This document shows positions 37,466-46,622 of a stretch of DNA of 64,000 bases, one piece after another. The position numbers were made by a program, and so were the translations under genes. Position 1 is the stretch's first letter. Each line of letters starts with the position of its first letter. Below the pieces are notes generated by a model. That model did not search any database. It worked only from the letters and a program-made list of their open reading frames with translations, and was not told the DNA's origin. The stretch is taken from positions 5,380,001 to 5,444,000 of the forward strand of contig NZ_SOBN01000001.1 in assembly GCF_004365705.1 (NCBI RefSeq), written 5' to 3'. Source of the stretch: Streptomyces sp. 846.5 (GTDB lineage Bacteria; Actinomycetota; Actinomycetes; Streptomycetales; Streptomycetaceae).

Positions 37466-38368
37466 GTGGCCCAGTCCGTCGCTCTGGCCCATCCCCCCGA
37501 TCCGACCCCGCTCCCGACCCTCCCGGCCCTCCGGGGCCGTCCCGGCGGCTCGCTGCGGCTGTACGCCGCGGTGGCCCGCAGCAGCTTCCGGCGCTACGCC
37601 GGGTACCGCGCCGCCACCTGGGCGGGCGTGCTCACCAACACCGTCTTCGGCTTCTTCATCGCCTACACCTACCAGGCGCTCTGGCAGGTCCGGCCGCACC
37701 TGGGCGGCTACGACCTCAGCGCCGCCCTCACCTACGTCTGGCTCGGCCAGGCCCTGCTGATGCCGGTCGCCGCGATGGGCGGCGGCGTCCAGGACGACAT
37801 CGAGGCCAGGATCGTCAACGGCGACATCGCCGTGGACCTCTACCGCCCGGTGGACCAGCAGGTGTGGTGGCTGGCCGCCGACCTCGGCCGGTCCTGCTAC
37901 CACCTGCTCAGCCGGGGCATCGTGCCGATGCTGGTCGGCAGTCTGTTCTTCCATCTGCGGATGCCGGCCGGCGGTCCGGCGACGCAGGCGCTGACCTGGG
38001 CCGGAGCGCTGCTCTCGGTCGGCCTCGCGGTGGTCGTCAGCTTCCTGCTGCGCTACCTGGCCGCGCTGACCGGCTTCTGGCTGATGGACCCGCGCGGGGT
38101 GCGGCAGGTCACGGTGGTGCTGGGGATGTTCTTCTCCGGTTTCCTGCTGCCGCTGTCGCTGCTGCCGACCGCACTCGCGGCGGTGGCGCAGCACCTGCCC
38201 TGGGCGGCGATGGTGCAGATCCCGCTGGACGTGTTCCTGCAGCGCCGCACCGGTGCGGCGCTCGCGGCCGGGCTGCTGCTGCAACTGGGCTGGGCCGGGG
38301 TGCTGCTGGGGGCCGGGCAGCTGCTCCAGCGCGCGGTGGTGCGGAAGGTGGTGGTCCAGGGTGGCTGA
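37466..38368 (+). CDS. ABC-2 type exporter permease (subunit 1)
   Basis: A 300-residue membrane protein with six predicted helices of the ABC-2 (PF06182-like) type; RRYAGYRAATWAGVLTNTVFGFF opens the first helix, and IVNGDIAVDLYRPVDQQVWWLAADLG is a typical cytoplasmic loop. GTG 37466 has GAGAGG upstream. It forms an operon with a second permease (overlapping by 8 bases) and an ATPase. The substrate of this family is unknown; some members relate to antibiotic or lipid export. Confidence 0.88.
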   Translation: MAQSVALAHPPDPTPLPTLPALRGRPGGSLRLYAAVARSSFRRYAGYRAATWAGVLTNTVFGFFIAYTYQALWQVRPHLGGYDLSAALTYVWLGQALLMPVAAMGGGVQDDIEARIVNGDIAVDLYRPVDQQVWWLAADLGRSCYHLLSRGIVPMLVGSLFFHLRMPAGGPATQALTWAGALLSVGLAVVVSFLLRYLAALTGFWLMDPRGVRQVTVVLGMFFSGFLLPLSLLPTALAAVAQHLPWAAMVQIPLDVFLQRRTGAALAAGLLLQLGWAGVLLGAGQLLQRAVVRKVVVQGG

Positions 38369-39218
38369 CCCGATGAGCGCCCCGATGAGCGCCCCGCTGT
38401 CCCCGTACCGGCGGACCAGGGAGGCCCTGCGGGCGTACCGGCTGGTGGCCGGGATGTGGCTGCGGGCCTCGCTGGCGTACCGGGCCTCGTTCTGGATCAC
38501 CACCATCGGCAACGGGGTGACCTCGCTGCTGGACTTCGTCGTCATCGCGGTGATGTTCCGGCACACCACGACCCTGGGCGGCTGGACCCTGCCGCAGGTC
38601 GCCTTCCTGTACGGGACCTCCGGTCTGACGCTGGGCCTGGCCGACCTGCTGGTGGGCAGCCTGGACCAGCTGGGGCAGCGGGTCCGCGACGGCTCGGTGG
38701 ACACCGTGCTGGTCCGTCCGGCCGCCGCGCTGGCGCAGCTGGGCGCGGACCGCTTCGCGCTGCGCCGGGCCGGACGGGTGGTGCAGAGCCTGCTGGTGCT
38801 GGGCTGGTCGCTGGTGGAGCTGCGGCTGGACTGGACCGTTCCCAAGCTGCTGGTGATGGCCGTGCTGGTGCTGTGCGGGACGGTGATCTTCGGCTCGGTC
38901 TTCGTCGCCGGGGCGGCCTTCCAGTTCTTCGCCACGGACGCGGCCGAGGTGCAGAACTCGGTGACCTACGGCGGGGCGACCATGCTCCAGTACCCGCCTT
39001 CGGTGTTCGCCCGGGACCTGGTCCGCGGGGCGGTCTACGGGGTCCCGCTGGCGTTCGTGAACTGGCTGCCCGCGCTCTACCTGCTGGGCCTGCCCGACCC
39101 GATCGGGGTGCCCGGCTGGTTCCGCTTCGCCTCGCCGCTGGCGGCGCTGCTGTGCGCGACGGCGGCCGGGCTCGCCTGGCGGGCGGGGATCCGCTCGTAC
39201 CGCAGTACCGGAAGTTGA
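38361..39218 (+). CDS. ABC-2 type exporter permease (subunit 2)
   Basis: A 285-residue six-helix permease of the same family as its neighbour: SLAYRASFWITTIGNGVTSLLDFVVI and VRDGSVDTVLVRPAAALAQLGADRF parallel the loop of subunit 1. GTG 38361 overlaps the upstream stop; ATG 38373 is an alternative that would remove four residues. The two permeases probably form a heterodimer with the ATPase encoded 35 bases downstream. Confidence 0.87.
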   Translation: MADPMSAPMSAPLSPYRRTREALRAYRLVAGMWLRASLAYRASFWITTIGNGVTSLLDFVVIAVMFRHTTTLGGWTLPQVAFLYGTSGLTLGLADLLVGSLDQLGQRVRDGSVDTVLVRPAAALAQLGADRFALRRAGRVVQSLLVLGWSLVELRLDWTVPKLLVMAVLVLCGTVIFGSVFVAGAAFQFFATDAAEVQNSVTYGGATMLQYPPSVFARDLVRGAVYGVPLAFVNWLPALYLLGLPDPIGVPGWFRFASPLAALLCATAAGLAWRAGIRSYRSTGS

Positions 39219-39253
39219 CGTTCCATCAGAACTACCCGAGAGGAACCGACGGC

Positions 39254-40252
39254 ATGGCAATCATCGAGGTCGAGGACGTGGCCAGGACCTTCACGGTGCG
39301 GCGCAAGGTCGGACGGCTGAGGCGGGAGCGCACCGAGGTGCGGGCCGTGGACGGGCTCAGCTTCGAGGTCGCGGCCGGGGAGATGGTCGGCTACATCGGC
39401 CCCAACGGCGCGGGCAAGTCCACCACCATCAAGATGCTGACCGGCATCCTGGTCCCCAGCGAGGGGCGGCTGCGGGTCGCCGGCGCCGACCCCTCCCGGG
39501 AGCGGGTGCGGCTGGCCCGGCGGATCGGGGTGGTCTTCGGGCAGCGCACCACCCTGTGGTGGGACCTGCCGCTGCGCGACTCCTACGAGCTGGCCCGGCG
39601 GATCTACCGGATCGAGGACGCCCGCTACCGGCGCAACCTGGACCGCTGCATCGACCTGCTGGAGCTCGGACCGCTGCTGGACGTGCCGGTGCGTCAGCTG
39701 TCGCTGGGCCAGCGGATGCGCGGTGACATCGCGGCGGCGCTGCTGCACGACCCGGAGGTGCTCTACCTGGACGAGCCCACCATCGGTCTGGACGTGATCA
39801 GCAAGAACCGGGTCCGCGAGTTCCTGGCCGAGATCAACGCGGAGTCGGGCACCACGGTGCTGCTCACCACGCACGACCTCACCGACATCGAGCGGCTCTG
39901 CTCGCGGGTGATGGTGATCGACCACGGCCGGGTGGTCTACGACGGCGGGCTGGAGGGCCTGCACGGGATCGGCGGCAGCGAACGCACCCTGGTGGTCGAC
40001 CTGGCCGCGCCCGAGCTGGAGCCCATCAGCGTCCCCGGCGCCCGGGTGGTGCGGATGGAGGGCCCGCGCCAGTGGCTCGCCTTCCCGGCCGCCGACAGCG
40101 CGGCCCCGCTGGTGGCGGCGATCGCGGCGCGCTATCCGCTGGTCGACCTGTCGGTGAAGGAGCCGGCGATCGAGGACGTCATCGCCCGGATGTACGGAGG
40201 GGAGGTGGGGGAGGGGCAGCGCAGCCTGGAGGGCTCGGTCGCCGCGGGGTGA
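39254..40252 (+). CDS. ABC-2 exporter ATP-binding protein
   Basis: A 332-residue ATPase. Walker A is GPNGAGKST, the Q-loop region FGQRTTLWWDLPL, the signature LSLGQRMR, Walker B VLYLDEPTIGLD and the switch His TTHDLTDIE. The C-terminal extension (about 240-332) is common in ABC-2 partners. It energises the two upstream permeases. A strong hairpin 4 bases after the stop closes the operon. Confidence 0.94.
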   Translation: MAIIEVEDVARTFTVRRKVGRLRRERTEVRAVDGLSFEVAAGEMVGYIGPNGAGKSTTIKMLTGILVPSEGRLRVAGADPSRERVRLARRIGVVFGQRTTLWWDLPLRDSYELARRIYRIEDARYRRNLDRCIDLLELGPLLDVPVRQLSLGQRMRGDIAAALLHDPEVLYLDEPTIGLDVISKNRVREFLAEINAESGTTVLLTTHDLTDIERLCSRVMVIDHGRVVYDGGLEGLHGIGGSERTLVVDLAAPELEPISVPGARVVRMEGPRQWLAFPAADSAAPLVAAIAARYPLVDLSVKEPAIEDVIARMYGGEVGEGQRSLEGSVAAG

Positions 40253-40256
40253 TCCG

Positions 40257-40293
40257 GCTCGCGCCGCCCGTGGAGGGGGCGGGCGGCGCGAGC
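40257..40293 (+). terminator. Terminator hairpin after ABC operon
   Basis: Perfect 13-base-pair stem, arms 40257-40269 (GCTCGCGCCGCCC) and 40281-40293, with an 11-base loop directly after the ATPase stop. Confidence 0.8.
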
Positions 40294-40487
40294 GGTCCGG
40301 CCGTGCGGCCGGACGCCGGGTCAGGGATGAGTCAGGGACGGAGTCATCCGTGGTCACGCCGTGACTTCGATCGCGCGGAGGGCAGACTGGAGTCGTGCTC
40401 CAGATTTCCGGGGAGCGACCCCCCGTACCCCCACGAGATCCCCAGCTGGCGGGGCACCGCCGACCGGACCCGGCCAGGAGAAGCTGA

Positions 40488-41852
40488 ATGAAGCGAGTCG
40501 AGGAAACCGATGCCGTCCGCTTGGGCGAAGCGACGGGGCCGGTCGGGGCGCCGGCGGGGGCCACCGCTTCGGCCGTGGCCGTGCCGGTCGGACTGGGGGT
40601 GCGCTACACGGCCTCCGACGAGGCCAAGCAGCGCGGTGTGCGGCGGATGAAGACCATCGCCACCGGCTTCCTGGTCGTGGCGACCATCATCTACATCCTC
40701 ACCAGCTGGGCCATCCACACCGGAGCGGGCTCCTGGGCCGGCTACGTCCAGGCGGCGGCCGAGGCCGGCATGGTCGGCGCGCTCGCCGACTGGTTCGCCG
40801 TCACCGCGCTGTTCCGGCACCCGCTGGGGCTGCCCATCCCGCACACCGCGATCATCCCCACCAAGAAGGACGTCTTCGGACGGAGCCTCGGCCAGTTCGT
40901 CGGCGAGAACTTCCTCTCGGTGGAGGTGGTCCGGGGCCGGCTGCGCGGACTGGGCGTGGGACGCCGGCTCGGTGAGTGGCTGTCGGCGCCCGGCAGCGCC
41001 GAGCGGGTCACCCGCGAGGCGTCCGCCGCGCTGCGCGGGGCGCTGGCGGTGCTGCGCGACGAGGACGTGCAGGCCGTGGTCGGCGAGGCGGTGACCCGGC
41101 GCGCTGCCGCGCAGCAGATCGCCCAGCCGATAGGCGCGATGCTGGCCCGGATCCTGGCCGAGGGCGGGCACAAGGGCGTGGTGGACCTGTGCGTGGTGCG
41201 GGCCCACGACTGGCTGGAGGAGCACAGCGACCAGGTGATCCGGACGATCTCCGAGGAGGCTCCGGGCTGGACGCCCAAGTTCATCGACAACAAGATCGGC
41301 GTCCGGGTCTACCGCGAGCTGCTGCGCTTCGCCGTGGACGTGCGCGACAACCCGAACCATGCGGCGCGCGGCGCGGTCGACAGCTTCCTGGAGGACTTCG
41401 CCAAGGAGCTGCGCACCGACCCCGACACCATCGCCCGGGTCGAGCGGGCCAAGGCCGACCTGCTGGCGCGCTCCGAGGTGCAGGACCTGATCGCCTCCGC
41501 CTGGGCCGCGGTCCGGGCGATGGTGCTGGAGGCCGCCGAGGACGAGGACAGCCAGCTGCGGATCCGGCTCCGCGACGGCATCCGCAGCTTCGGCCGGCGG
41601 CTGGCCACCGACGCCAGAATGCAGGCCAAGCTGGACGGCTGGCTGGAGGACGCGGCCGAGTACGTCGTCGACACCTACCGCGGCGAGATCACCTCGCTGA
41701 TCTCCGACACCGTCGCCGGCTGGGACGCCGACGAGGCCTCCCGCAAGATCGAGGCCAACGTCGGCCGCGACCTGCAGTTCATCCGGATCAACGGCACCGT
41801 CGTGGGCGCGGCCGCCGGACTGCTGATCCACACGGTGTCCACGCTGGTCTGA
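40488..41852 (+). CDS. DUF445 family membrane protein
   Basis: A 454-residue protein with a membrane helix at about 55-75 and another at the very C-terminus (about 430-450), enclosing a long helical region. The DUF445 signature is AAEAGMVGALADWFAVTALFRHPLGLPIPHTAIIPTKKD, followed by LGQFVGENFL. The family (YheB-like) is widespread and uncharacterised. AGGAG lies before the ATG. Functionally unlinked to the ABC operon, which is closed by a terminator. Confidence 0.9.
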   Translation: MKRVEETDAVRLGEATGPVGAPAGATASAVAVPVGLGVRYTASDEAKQRGVRRMKTIATGFLVVATIIYILTSWAIHTGAGSWAGYVQAAAEAGMVGALADWFAVTALFRHPLGLPIPHTAIIPTKKDVFGRSLGQFVGENFLSVEVVRGRLRGLGVGRRLGEWLSAPGSAERVTREASAALRGALAVLRDEDVQAVVGEAVTRRAAAQQIAQPIGAMLARILAEGGHKGVVDLCVVRAHDWLEEHSDQVIRTISEEAPGWTPKFIDNKIGVRVYRELLRFAVDVRDNPNHAARGAVDSFLEDFAKELRTDPDTIARVERAKADLLARSEVQDLIASAWAAVRAMVLEAAEDEDSQLRIRLRDGIRSFGRRLATDARMQAKLDGWLEDAAEYVVDTYRGEITSLISDTVAGWDADEASRKIEANVGRDLQFIRINGTVVGAAAGLLIHTVSTLV

Positions 41853-41907
41853 GTGCTGCCGTGAGAGGGTGGCGGGACGAGCAGGCGACACGTGAAGGAG
41901 CAGGGCA

Positions 41908-42945
41908 GTGGCGGGGACAGGTATCGAGGCGTTCGTGGCCGGGCTGCCCAAGGCGGAGCTGCATGTGCACCATGTGGGCTCGGCCTCGACGGCCGTGGTG
42001 GCCGGGCTGGCGGCGCGGTACGAGGGGCGGACGGCGGTGCCGGCCGATCCGGAGGCGCTGGCGAAGTACTTCGAGTTCACCGACTTCGCGCACTTCATCC
42101 AGGTGTACCTGTCGGTGGTGGACCTGATCAGGGACGCCGAGGACGTCCGGACGCTGACCTACGGCGTGGCCGAGGAGCTGGCCCGGCGTCAGGTCCGCTA
42201 TGCGGAGCTGACGGTCACTCCGTACAGCTCGGTGCGGCGCGGCATCCCGGGCGAGGCGTTCATGGAGGCCATCGAGGACGCCCGCAAGGCCGCCGAGGCG
42301 GAGCTGGGCGTGGTGCTGCGCTGGTGCTTCGACATCCCCGGCGAGGCCGGCCTGGAGTCCGCCGAGATCACCGAGCGGCTGGCGCTGGACCTGCGGCCCG
42401 AGGGGCTGGTGAGCTTCGGCCTGGGCGGCCCGGAGATCGGGGTGCCGCGGCCGCAGTTCCAGCCGTACTTCGACCGCGCGCGGGCGGCCGGACTGCACAG
42501 CGTCCCGCACGCCGGCGAGGCCACCGGGCCGGAGACGGTGTGGGACGCGCTGCGCTTCCTGGGCGCCGAGCGGATCGGCCACGGCACCTCGTCGATGCAG
42601 GACCCGCGGCTGGTGGACTACCTGGGCGAGCACCGGATCCCGCTGGAGGTCTGCCCGACCTCCAACATCGCCACCCGGGTGGTGGAGCGGATCGAGGACC
42701 ACCCGATCAAGCAGATGGTCGAGGCGGGGCTGTTCGTCACCGTCAACAGCGACGACCCGCCGATGTTCGGCACCGACATCGACCGCGAGTACGTCGTCGC
42801 GGCCGGGCTGCTCGGCCTGGACGAGGGCGGGGTGGCCGAGCTGGCCCGGCAGGCCGTCCGGGCCTCGTTCCTGGACGACTCGGGCAAGCGGGCGCTGATC
42901 GGGGAGATCGACGGGTATCTGGCGGGCCGGCCGCAGCAGGGGTAG
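41908..42945 (+). CDS. Adenosine deaminase-family hydrolase
   Basis: A 345-residue amidohydrolase. Zinc site: HVH in KAELHVHHVG, His in SVPHAGEAT (with catalytic Glu), and the DD pair in VNSDDPPMF. The substrate loop differs from classical Add: HVHHVGS replaces the usual HxHLDG. I recall this form from Streptomyces deaminases, including ones proposed to act on aminodeoxyfutalosine in the futalosine menaquinone pathway, so it may not use adenosine. GTG start with AAGGAG nine bases upstream. Confidence 0.85.
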   Translation: MAGTGIEAFVAGLPKAELHVHHVGSASTAVVAGLAARYEGRTAVPADPEALAKYFEFTDFAHFIQVYLSVVDLIRDAEDVRTLTYGVAEELARRQVRYAELTVTPYSSVRRGIPGEAFMEAIEDARKAAEAELGVVLRWCFDIPGEAGLESAEITERLALDLRPEGLVSFGLGGPEIGVPRPQFQPYFDRARAAGLHSVPHAGEATGPETVWDALRFLGAERIGHGTSSMQDPRLVDYLGEHRIPLEVCPTSNIATRVVERIEDHPIKQMVEAGLFVTVNSDDPPMFGTDIDREYVVAAGLLGLDEGGVAELARQAVRASFLDDSGKRALIGEIDGYLAGRPQQG

Positions 42946-42992
42946 CCTGCCGTGAGCTGACGGTGCGTCAGCTGGCGTGCGAGGGCCGGTAT

Positions 42993-43766
42993 GTGGGGCG
43001 GTGGTGCGGGGTGCTGCGGCGGCTGCTGATCGGCTTCGGCGAGCTGGCGATCACCTTCGGCCTGGTCGTGGTGCTGCTAGCCGCCTATGAGCTGTGGTGG
43101 ACCAACCAGTCCGCCGACGCCAGCGCCCGCTCCGCCGTCGCCGGTCTGGAGCAGCAGTGGCAGGCGGACGCCCGGGCCCGAGCGTCCGCCTCGCCGAGTG
43201 CTGCCGCGGCCGGATCCAAGGGCGCGGCGGCGGTTCCGGCCAAGCCGGCGCCACTTCAGGTGGGCGGTGCCGGCGGGAGCGGCATCGACAGCATGAGCCG
43301 GGATCTGAACGCCTTCGCGGTGATCCGCATCCCCTCGCTCGGCATCGTCTTCCCGGTCGCCGAGGGCATCGACAAGCACGCCGTGCTCAACCACGGCTAC
43401 ATCGGCCACTACCCGGGCACGGCGATGCCGGGGCAGCCCGGCAACTTCGCCGTCGCCGGGCACCGCAACACCCATGGCGAGCCGTTCCGCCACCTGGAAC
43501 GCCTGAGCATCGACGACGTGGTGATCGTCGAGACCGAGGGCTGGACCTACTTCTACCGGATCGACTCGATCCTGCCGGAGACCTCGCAGAGCGACGTGGA
43601 CACCATCGCCGCGGTGCCGCACAGCTCGCTGCACCCCGGCTCGCGCTACGGCTACACCGCCCCGGGTCGCTATCTGACGCTGACGACCTGCACCCCGGCG
43701 TACACCTCGCTCTACCGGATGATCGCCTGGGGGCATCTGGTCGGTCAGCAGGCACGGACCGCGTAG
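42993..43766 (+). CDS. Class E sortase
   Basis: A 257-residue membrane transpeptidase. GTG 42993 is chosen because GAGGG lies 7 bases before it; in-frame GTG 42963 is less well placed. One N-terminal helix (about 9-30), an Ala/Ser linker, then the sortase barrel with catalytic His in VAGHRNTHGEPF, Cys in LTLTTCTPAY and Arg in SLYRMIAWG. Class E enzymes anchor LAxTG proteins, such as chaplins in Streptomyces. A candidate LAVTG substrate is encoded 4 kb downstream. Confidence 0.92.
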   Translation: MGRWCGVLRRLLIGFGELAITFGLVVVLLAAYELWWTNQSADASARSAVAGLEQQWQADARARASASPSAAAAGSKGAAAVPAKPAPLQVGGAGGSGIDSMSRDLNAFAVIRIPSLGIVFPVAEGIDKHAVLNHGYIGHYPGTAMPGQPGNFAVAGHRNTHGEPFRHLERLSIDDVVIVETEGWTYFYRIDSILPETSQSDVDTIAAVPHSSLHPGSRYGYTAPGRYLTLTTCTPAYTSLYRMIAWGHLVGQQARTA

Positions 43767-43814
43767 CCGCCGGCGCGGGCGGGCGTTTCCCGTCGGCCGC
43801 TGTACGGTGACGGG

Positions 43815-44582
43815 ATGACCGGCCGTTCCGTCCCCCGTCTGCTCAGCGCCCCCGTGCGTGAGGGTGTGCCCGAGCACGGGCGGATGCCCAAGTACTACGC
43901 CGCGAAAGCCCAGTTGACCGCGCTGCTGGCGGAGCTGGGCGAGGGCGGGCTGCTGCCGACCGAGCGGGAGCTGGCCGAGCGCTACGGCGTCGCCCGGGAG
44001 ACCCTGCGGCTCGCCCTGCGCGAGCTGCTGCTGGAGGGGCGGGTCCGTCGGCAGGGCCGCGGCACGGTGGTGGCCGGGCCGAAGATCGAGCAGCCGCTGT
44101 CGCTGTCGAGCTACACCGAGGGCGTGCGCCGCCAGGGGCGGCTGCCGGGGCGCCGGCTGATCGCGCTGGAGCGCTTCGCCGCCGAGGGCGAGGTGGCCGC
44201 CGAGCTGGGCGTCGCCGAGGGCGACCAGGTGTGGCACCTGGAGCGGGTGCTGCTGGCGGACGAGGAGCGGGTCGGCCTGGAGAGCACCTATGCGCCGGTG
44301 GCGCTGCTGCCCGGCCTCGCCGACGACTTCGACCCGGTGTCGTCGTTCTACCGCTACGCCAAGGAGTCCTGCGGGCTGGTGGCCGGGGGCGGCCGGGAGC
44401 GGATCGAGACGGTACTGGCCACGCCGAGGGAGGCGCTGCTGATCGGCACGCCGCCGGCGCTGCCGATGCTGCTGCTGCACCGCAGCAGCTGGGACGCGTC
44501 CGGGCACCCCTTCGAGCGGGTGCGGACGCTGTACCGGGGGGACCGGTTCAGCTTCTCGGCTGAGCTGAGCGCGGGGGAGTAG
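43815..44582 (+). CDS. GntR-family regulator, HutC/DasR-like
   Basis: A 255-residue regulator. The wHTH (about 30-95: LPTERELAERYGVARETLRLALRELLLEG) is followed by a UTRA effector domain ending LPMLLLHRSSWDASGHPFERVRTLYRGDRFSF. Layout and this ending strongly resemble DasR, the GlcN-6-phosphate sensor of Streptomyces. It is probably not DasR itself, because it sits next to an FAD oxidoreductase and HAD hydrolases. A dre-like palindrome lies just downstream in front of those genes, its likely operator. An internal Met at residue 28 is an alternative start. Confidence 0.9.
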   Translation: MTGRSVPRLLSAPVREGVPEHGRMPKYYAAKAQLTALLAELGEGGLLPTERELAERYGVARETLRLALRELLLEGRVRRQGRGTVVAGPKIEQPLSLSSYTEGVRRQGRLPGRRLIALERFAAEGEVAAELGVAEGDQVWHLERVLLADEERVGLESTYAPVALLPGLADDFDPVSSFYRYAKESCGLVAGGGRERIETVLATPREALLIGTPPALPMLLLHRSSWDASGHPFERVRTLYRGDRFSFSAELSAGE

Positions 44583-44618
44583 GGGAACCTCAGGGAAGGT
44601 TGGTCACGTATTGATAAC

Positions 44619-44630
44619 GGGTCTAGTCCA
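44619..44630. promoter_or_regulatory. dre-like operator before the FAD oxidoreductase gene
   Basis: GGGTCTAGTCCA is an imperfect palindrome matching the core GGTCTAGACCA bound by DasR/PhnF-type GntR proteins. It lies between the GntR gene and its neighbour, 76 bases before the next start, and is the only such site in this intergenic space. Confidence 0.55.
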
Positions 44631-44705
44631 AGCGTGTCATCTTGTTCATGCTTGGTACATCGAGGCAGCCCCGGCGCATCATCCAGAGGATCGAAGGTCG
44701 GACCC

Positions 44706-45827
44706 GTGAGAGTCATCGTCGTAGGAGCAGGAGCGCTCGGGACCATGCATGCCTGGCATGCCGTCCGGCGCGGACACCAAGTCGTCCACCTGGAGCGGGA
44801 GCAGCAGGCGCGTGGCGCCTCGGTCCGCAACTTCGGGCTGGTCTGGGTCGGCGGGCGCGCCGAAGGCCCGGACCTGGACACCGCGCTGAGGGCGCGTCAG
44901 CTGTGGGAGGAGATCGGCGCCGAGGTGCCCGGGGTGGGGTTCCGGGCCAGTGGCTCGCTCACGGTGCTGCGCACCGAGGCCGAGCGGGCGGTGGCCGCCG
45001 AGGTCGCGGCCCGGCACGATGCCGGGCGGCGCGGCTGGGAGCTGCTGGACGAGACGGAGACCCGCAAGGCCAACCCGGCCCTGCGCGGGGAGTTCCTGGG
45101 CGCACTGTGGAGTCCGCAGGACGCGCAGGTCGAGCCCCGGGTGACCCAGCGGGCGCTGCAGGAACGGCTGCGCGAATCCGGTCGCTACACCTTCCTGGGC
45201 GGCCGCGAGGTCCGCGAGGTGGTGGGCGAGCGCTCGGTCCGCGACGACCGGGGCGAGCTGCACAGCGGCGACGCCGTGGTGCTCTGCACCGGGGCCTGGC
45301 TGGGCGGGCTGGTCCGCGAGCTGGCGCCGGAGCTGCCGGTGCGCCGGGTCAGGCTGCAGATGATGCAGACCGAACCGCTGGGCGAGGAGCTGACCACCTC
45401 GGTCGCCGACGGCGACAGCTTCCGCTACTACCCCGCCTACGCCGGGGGCGCGCTGGACGCGCTGAACGCCGCCCAGCCGCAGCATCCGACCGCGGCCGAG
45501 CACCGGATGCAGCTGCTGATGGTGCAGCGCGCGGACGGATCGCTGACGATCGGCGACACCCACGAGTACGACCAGCCCTTCGGCTTCGACGTGGTCGAGG
45601 ACCCGTACGCCTATCTGGCGGAGCTCGCCGGCAGCGTGCTGGGGCGGCCGCTGCCGAGGATCCGCCGCCGTTGGGCCGGGGTGTACGCGCAGTGCCTGGA
45701 CCCGGCTCTGGTGGTGCACCGGGAGAGGGTGGGTGAGGGCGTCTGGCTGGTGACCGGTCCGGGCGGGCGCGGGATGACGGGTTCGCCGGCGATCGGCGAG
45801 GCGACTGCGGACGAGATGGGGCTGTGA
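44706..45827 (+). CDS. FAD-dependent oxidoreductase, phosphonate-locus type (TIGR03364-like)
   Basis: A 373-residue flavoprotein of the DAO fold. The dinucleotide motif is VIVVGAGALGTMHAWHAVRRG and the end GPGGRGMTGSPAIGEATADEM. The opening and the RNFGLVWVGGR segment match a family I recall beside phosphonatase-like hydrolases, proposed to oxidise an aminophosphonate-like compound. GTG start. Its stop overlaps the ATG of the next gene, so the two act together. The substrate is not shown by sequence. Confidence 0.82.
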   Translation: MRVIVVGAGALGTMHAWHAVRRGHQVVHLEREQQARGASVRNFGLVWVGGRAEGPDLDTALRARQLWEEIGAEVPGVGFRASGSLTVLRTEAERAVAAEVAARHDAGRRGWELLDETETRKANPALRGEFLGALWSPQDAQVEPRVTQRALQERLRESGRYTFLGGREVREVVGERSVRDDRGELHSGDAVVLCTGAWLGGLVRELAPELPVRRVRLQMMQTEPLGEELTTSVADGDSFRYYPAYAGGALDALNAAQPQHPTAAEHRMQLLMVQRADGSLTIGDTHEYDQPFGFDVVEDPYAYLAELAGSVLGRPLPRIRRRWAGVYAQCLDPALVVHRERVGEGVWLVTGPGGRGMTGSPAIGEATADEMGL

Positions 45828-46516
45828 TGGGTATGGCGCGTATCAGGCTGGTGGTGCTGGACATGGCCGGGACCACGGTCGCCGACGGTGGGCTGGTGGA
45901 GCAGGCGTTCGAGGCGGCGGCGCTGGACCTCGGGGTGGACCCGGCCGGCGCCCGGCACGACGAGATGCTGGAGTACGTCCGCACCACCATGGGCGAGAGC
46001 AAGATTTCGGTGTTCCGGCACCTGTTCGCCGAGGAGGAGCAGGCGCAGCAGGCCAACCGGGCCTTCGAGCGGGCCTACGACGGGCTGGTCGACGCGGGCC
46101 ACTGCGCGCCGCTGCCCGGCGCCGAGGACGCCATCCGCGAACTGCGCAAGGCCGGTCTGACGGTGGTGCTGACCACCGGCTTCTCCGGGCCCACCCAGCA
46201 GCGCATCATCGGCGCGCTGGGCTGGCAGGACCTGGTCGACCTGGCGCTCTGCCCGGCCGACGCGGGCGGCCGCGGTCGCCCGTACCCGGATCTGGCCCTG
46301 GCCGCGCTGCTGCGGACGCATGCCGCCGACGACGTCAGGGAACTGGCCGTGGTCGGCGACACCGGCTACGACATGCGCTGCGGGGCGTCCGCCGGGGCGG
46401 GCGTGGTGGCCGGGGTGCTGACCGGGGCGCACGACACCGAGCGGCTGCGTGCGGACGGGGCGACGGCGGTGCTGGGCTCCGTGGCCGAACTGCCGGGGCT
46501 GCTGCTGTCGCCCTGA
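45827..46516 (+). CDS. Phosphonatase-like HAD hydrolase (TIGR03351-like)
   Basis: A 229-residue HAD enzyme. Motif I is [15 protein letters not shown] (nucleophile Asp, with MAGT as in phosphonatases), motif [10 protein letters not shown] and motif [20 protein letters not shown]. It lacks the Lys of true phosphonoacetaldehyde hydrolase in the cap region as far as I can judge. Translationally coupled to the FAD oxidoreductase through TGATG. Together they probably degrade a phosphonate or related phosphorylated amine under the GntR regulator. Confidence 0.85.
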   Translation: MGMARIRLVVLDMAGTTVADGGLVEQAFEAAALDLGVDPAGARHDEMLEYVRTTMGESKISVFRHLFAEEEQAQQANRAFERAYDGLVDAGHCAPLPGAEDAIRELRKAGLTVVLTTGFSGPTQQRIIGALGWQDLVDLALCPADAGGRGRPYPDLALAALLRTHAADDVRELAVVGDTGYDMRCGASAGAGVVAGVLTGAHDTERLRADGATAVLGSVAELPGLLLSP

Positions 46517-46622
46517 CGGAGGTGTCCCGGCAGGCGGGACGCATGGGCCTCGCACGGCCGTTCCCCACTACGCTGGAGATCGTCGGGGCAGCCGAGTGCT
46601 ACTGGAACTGGAGATGAAAGAC

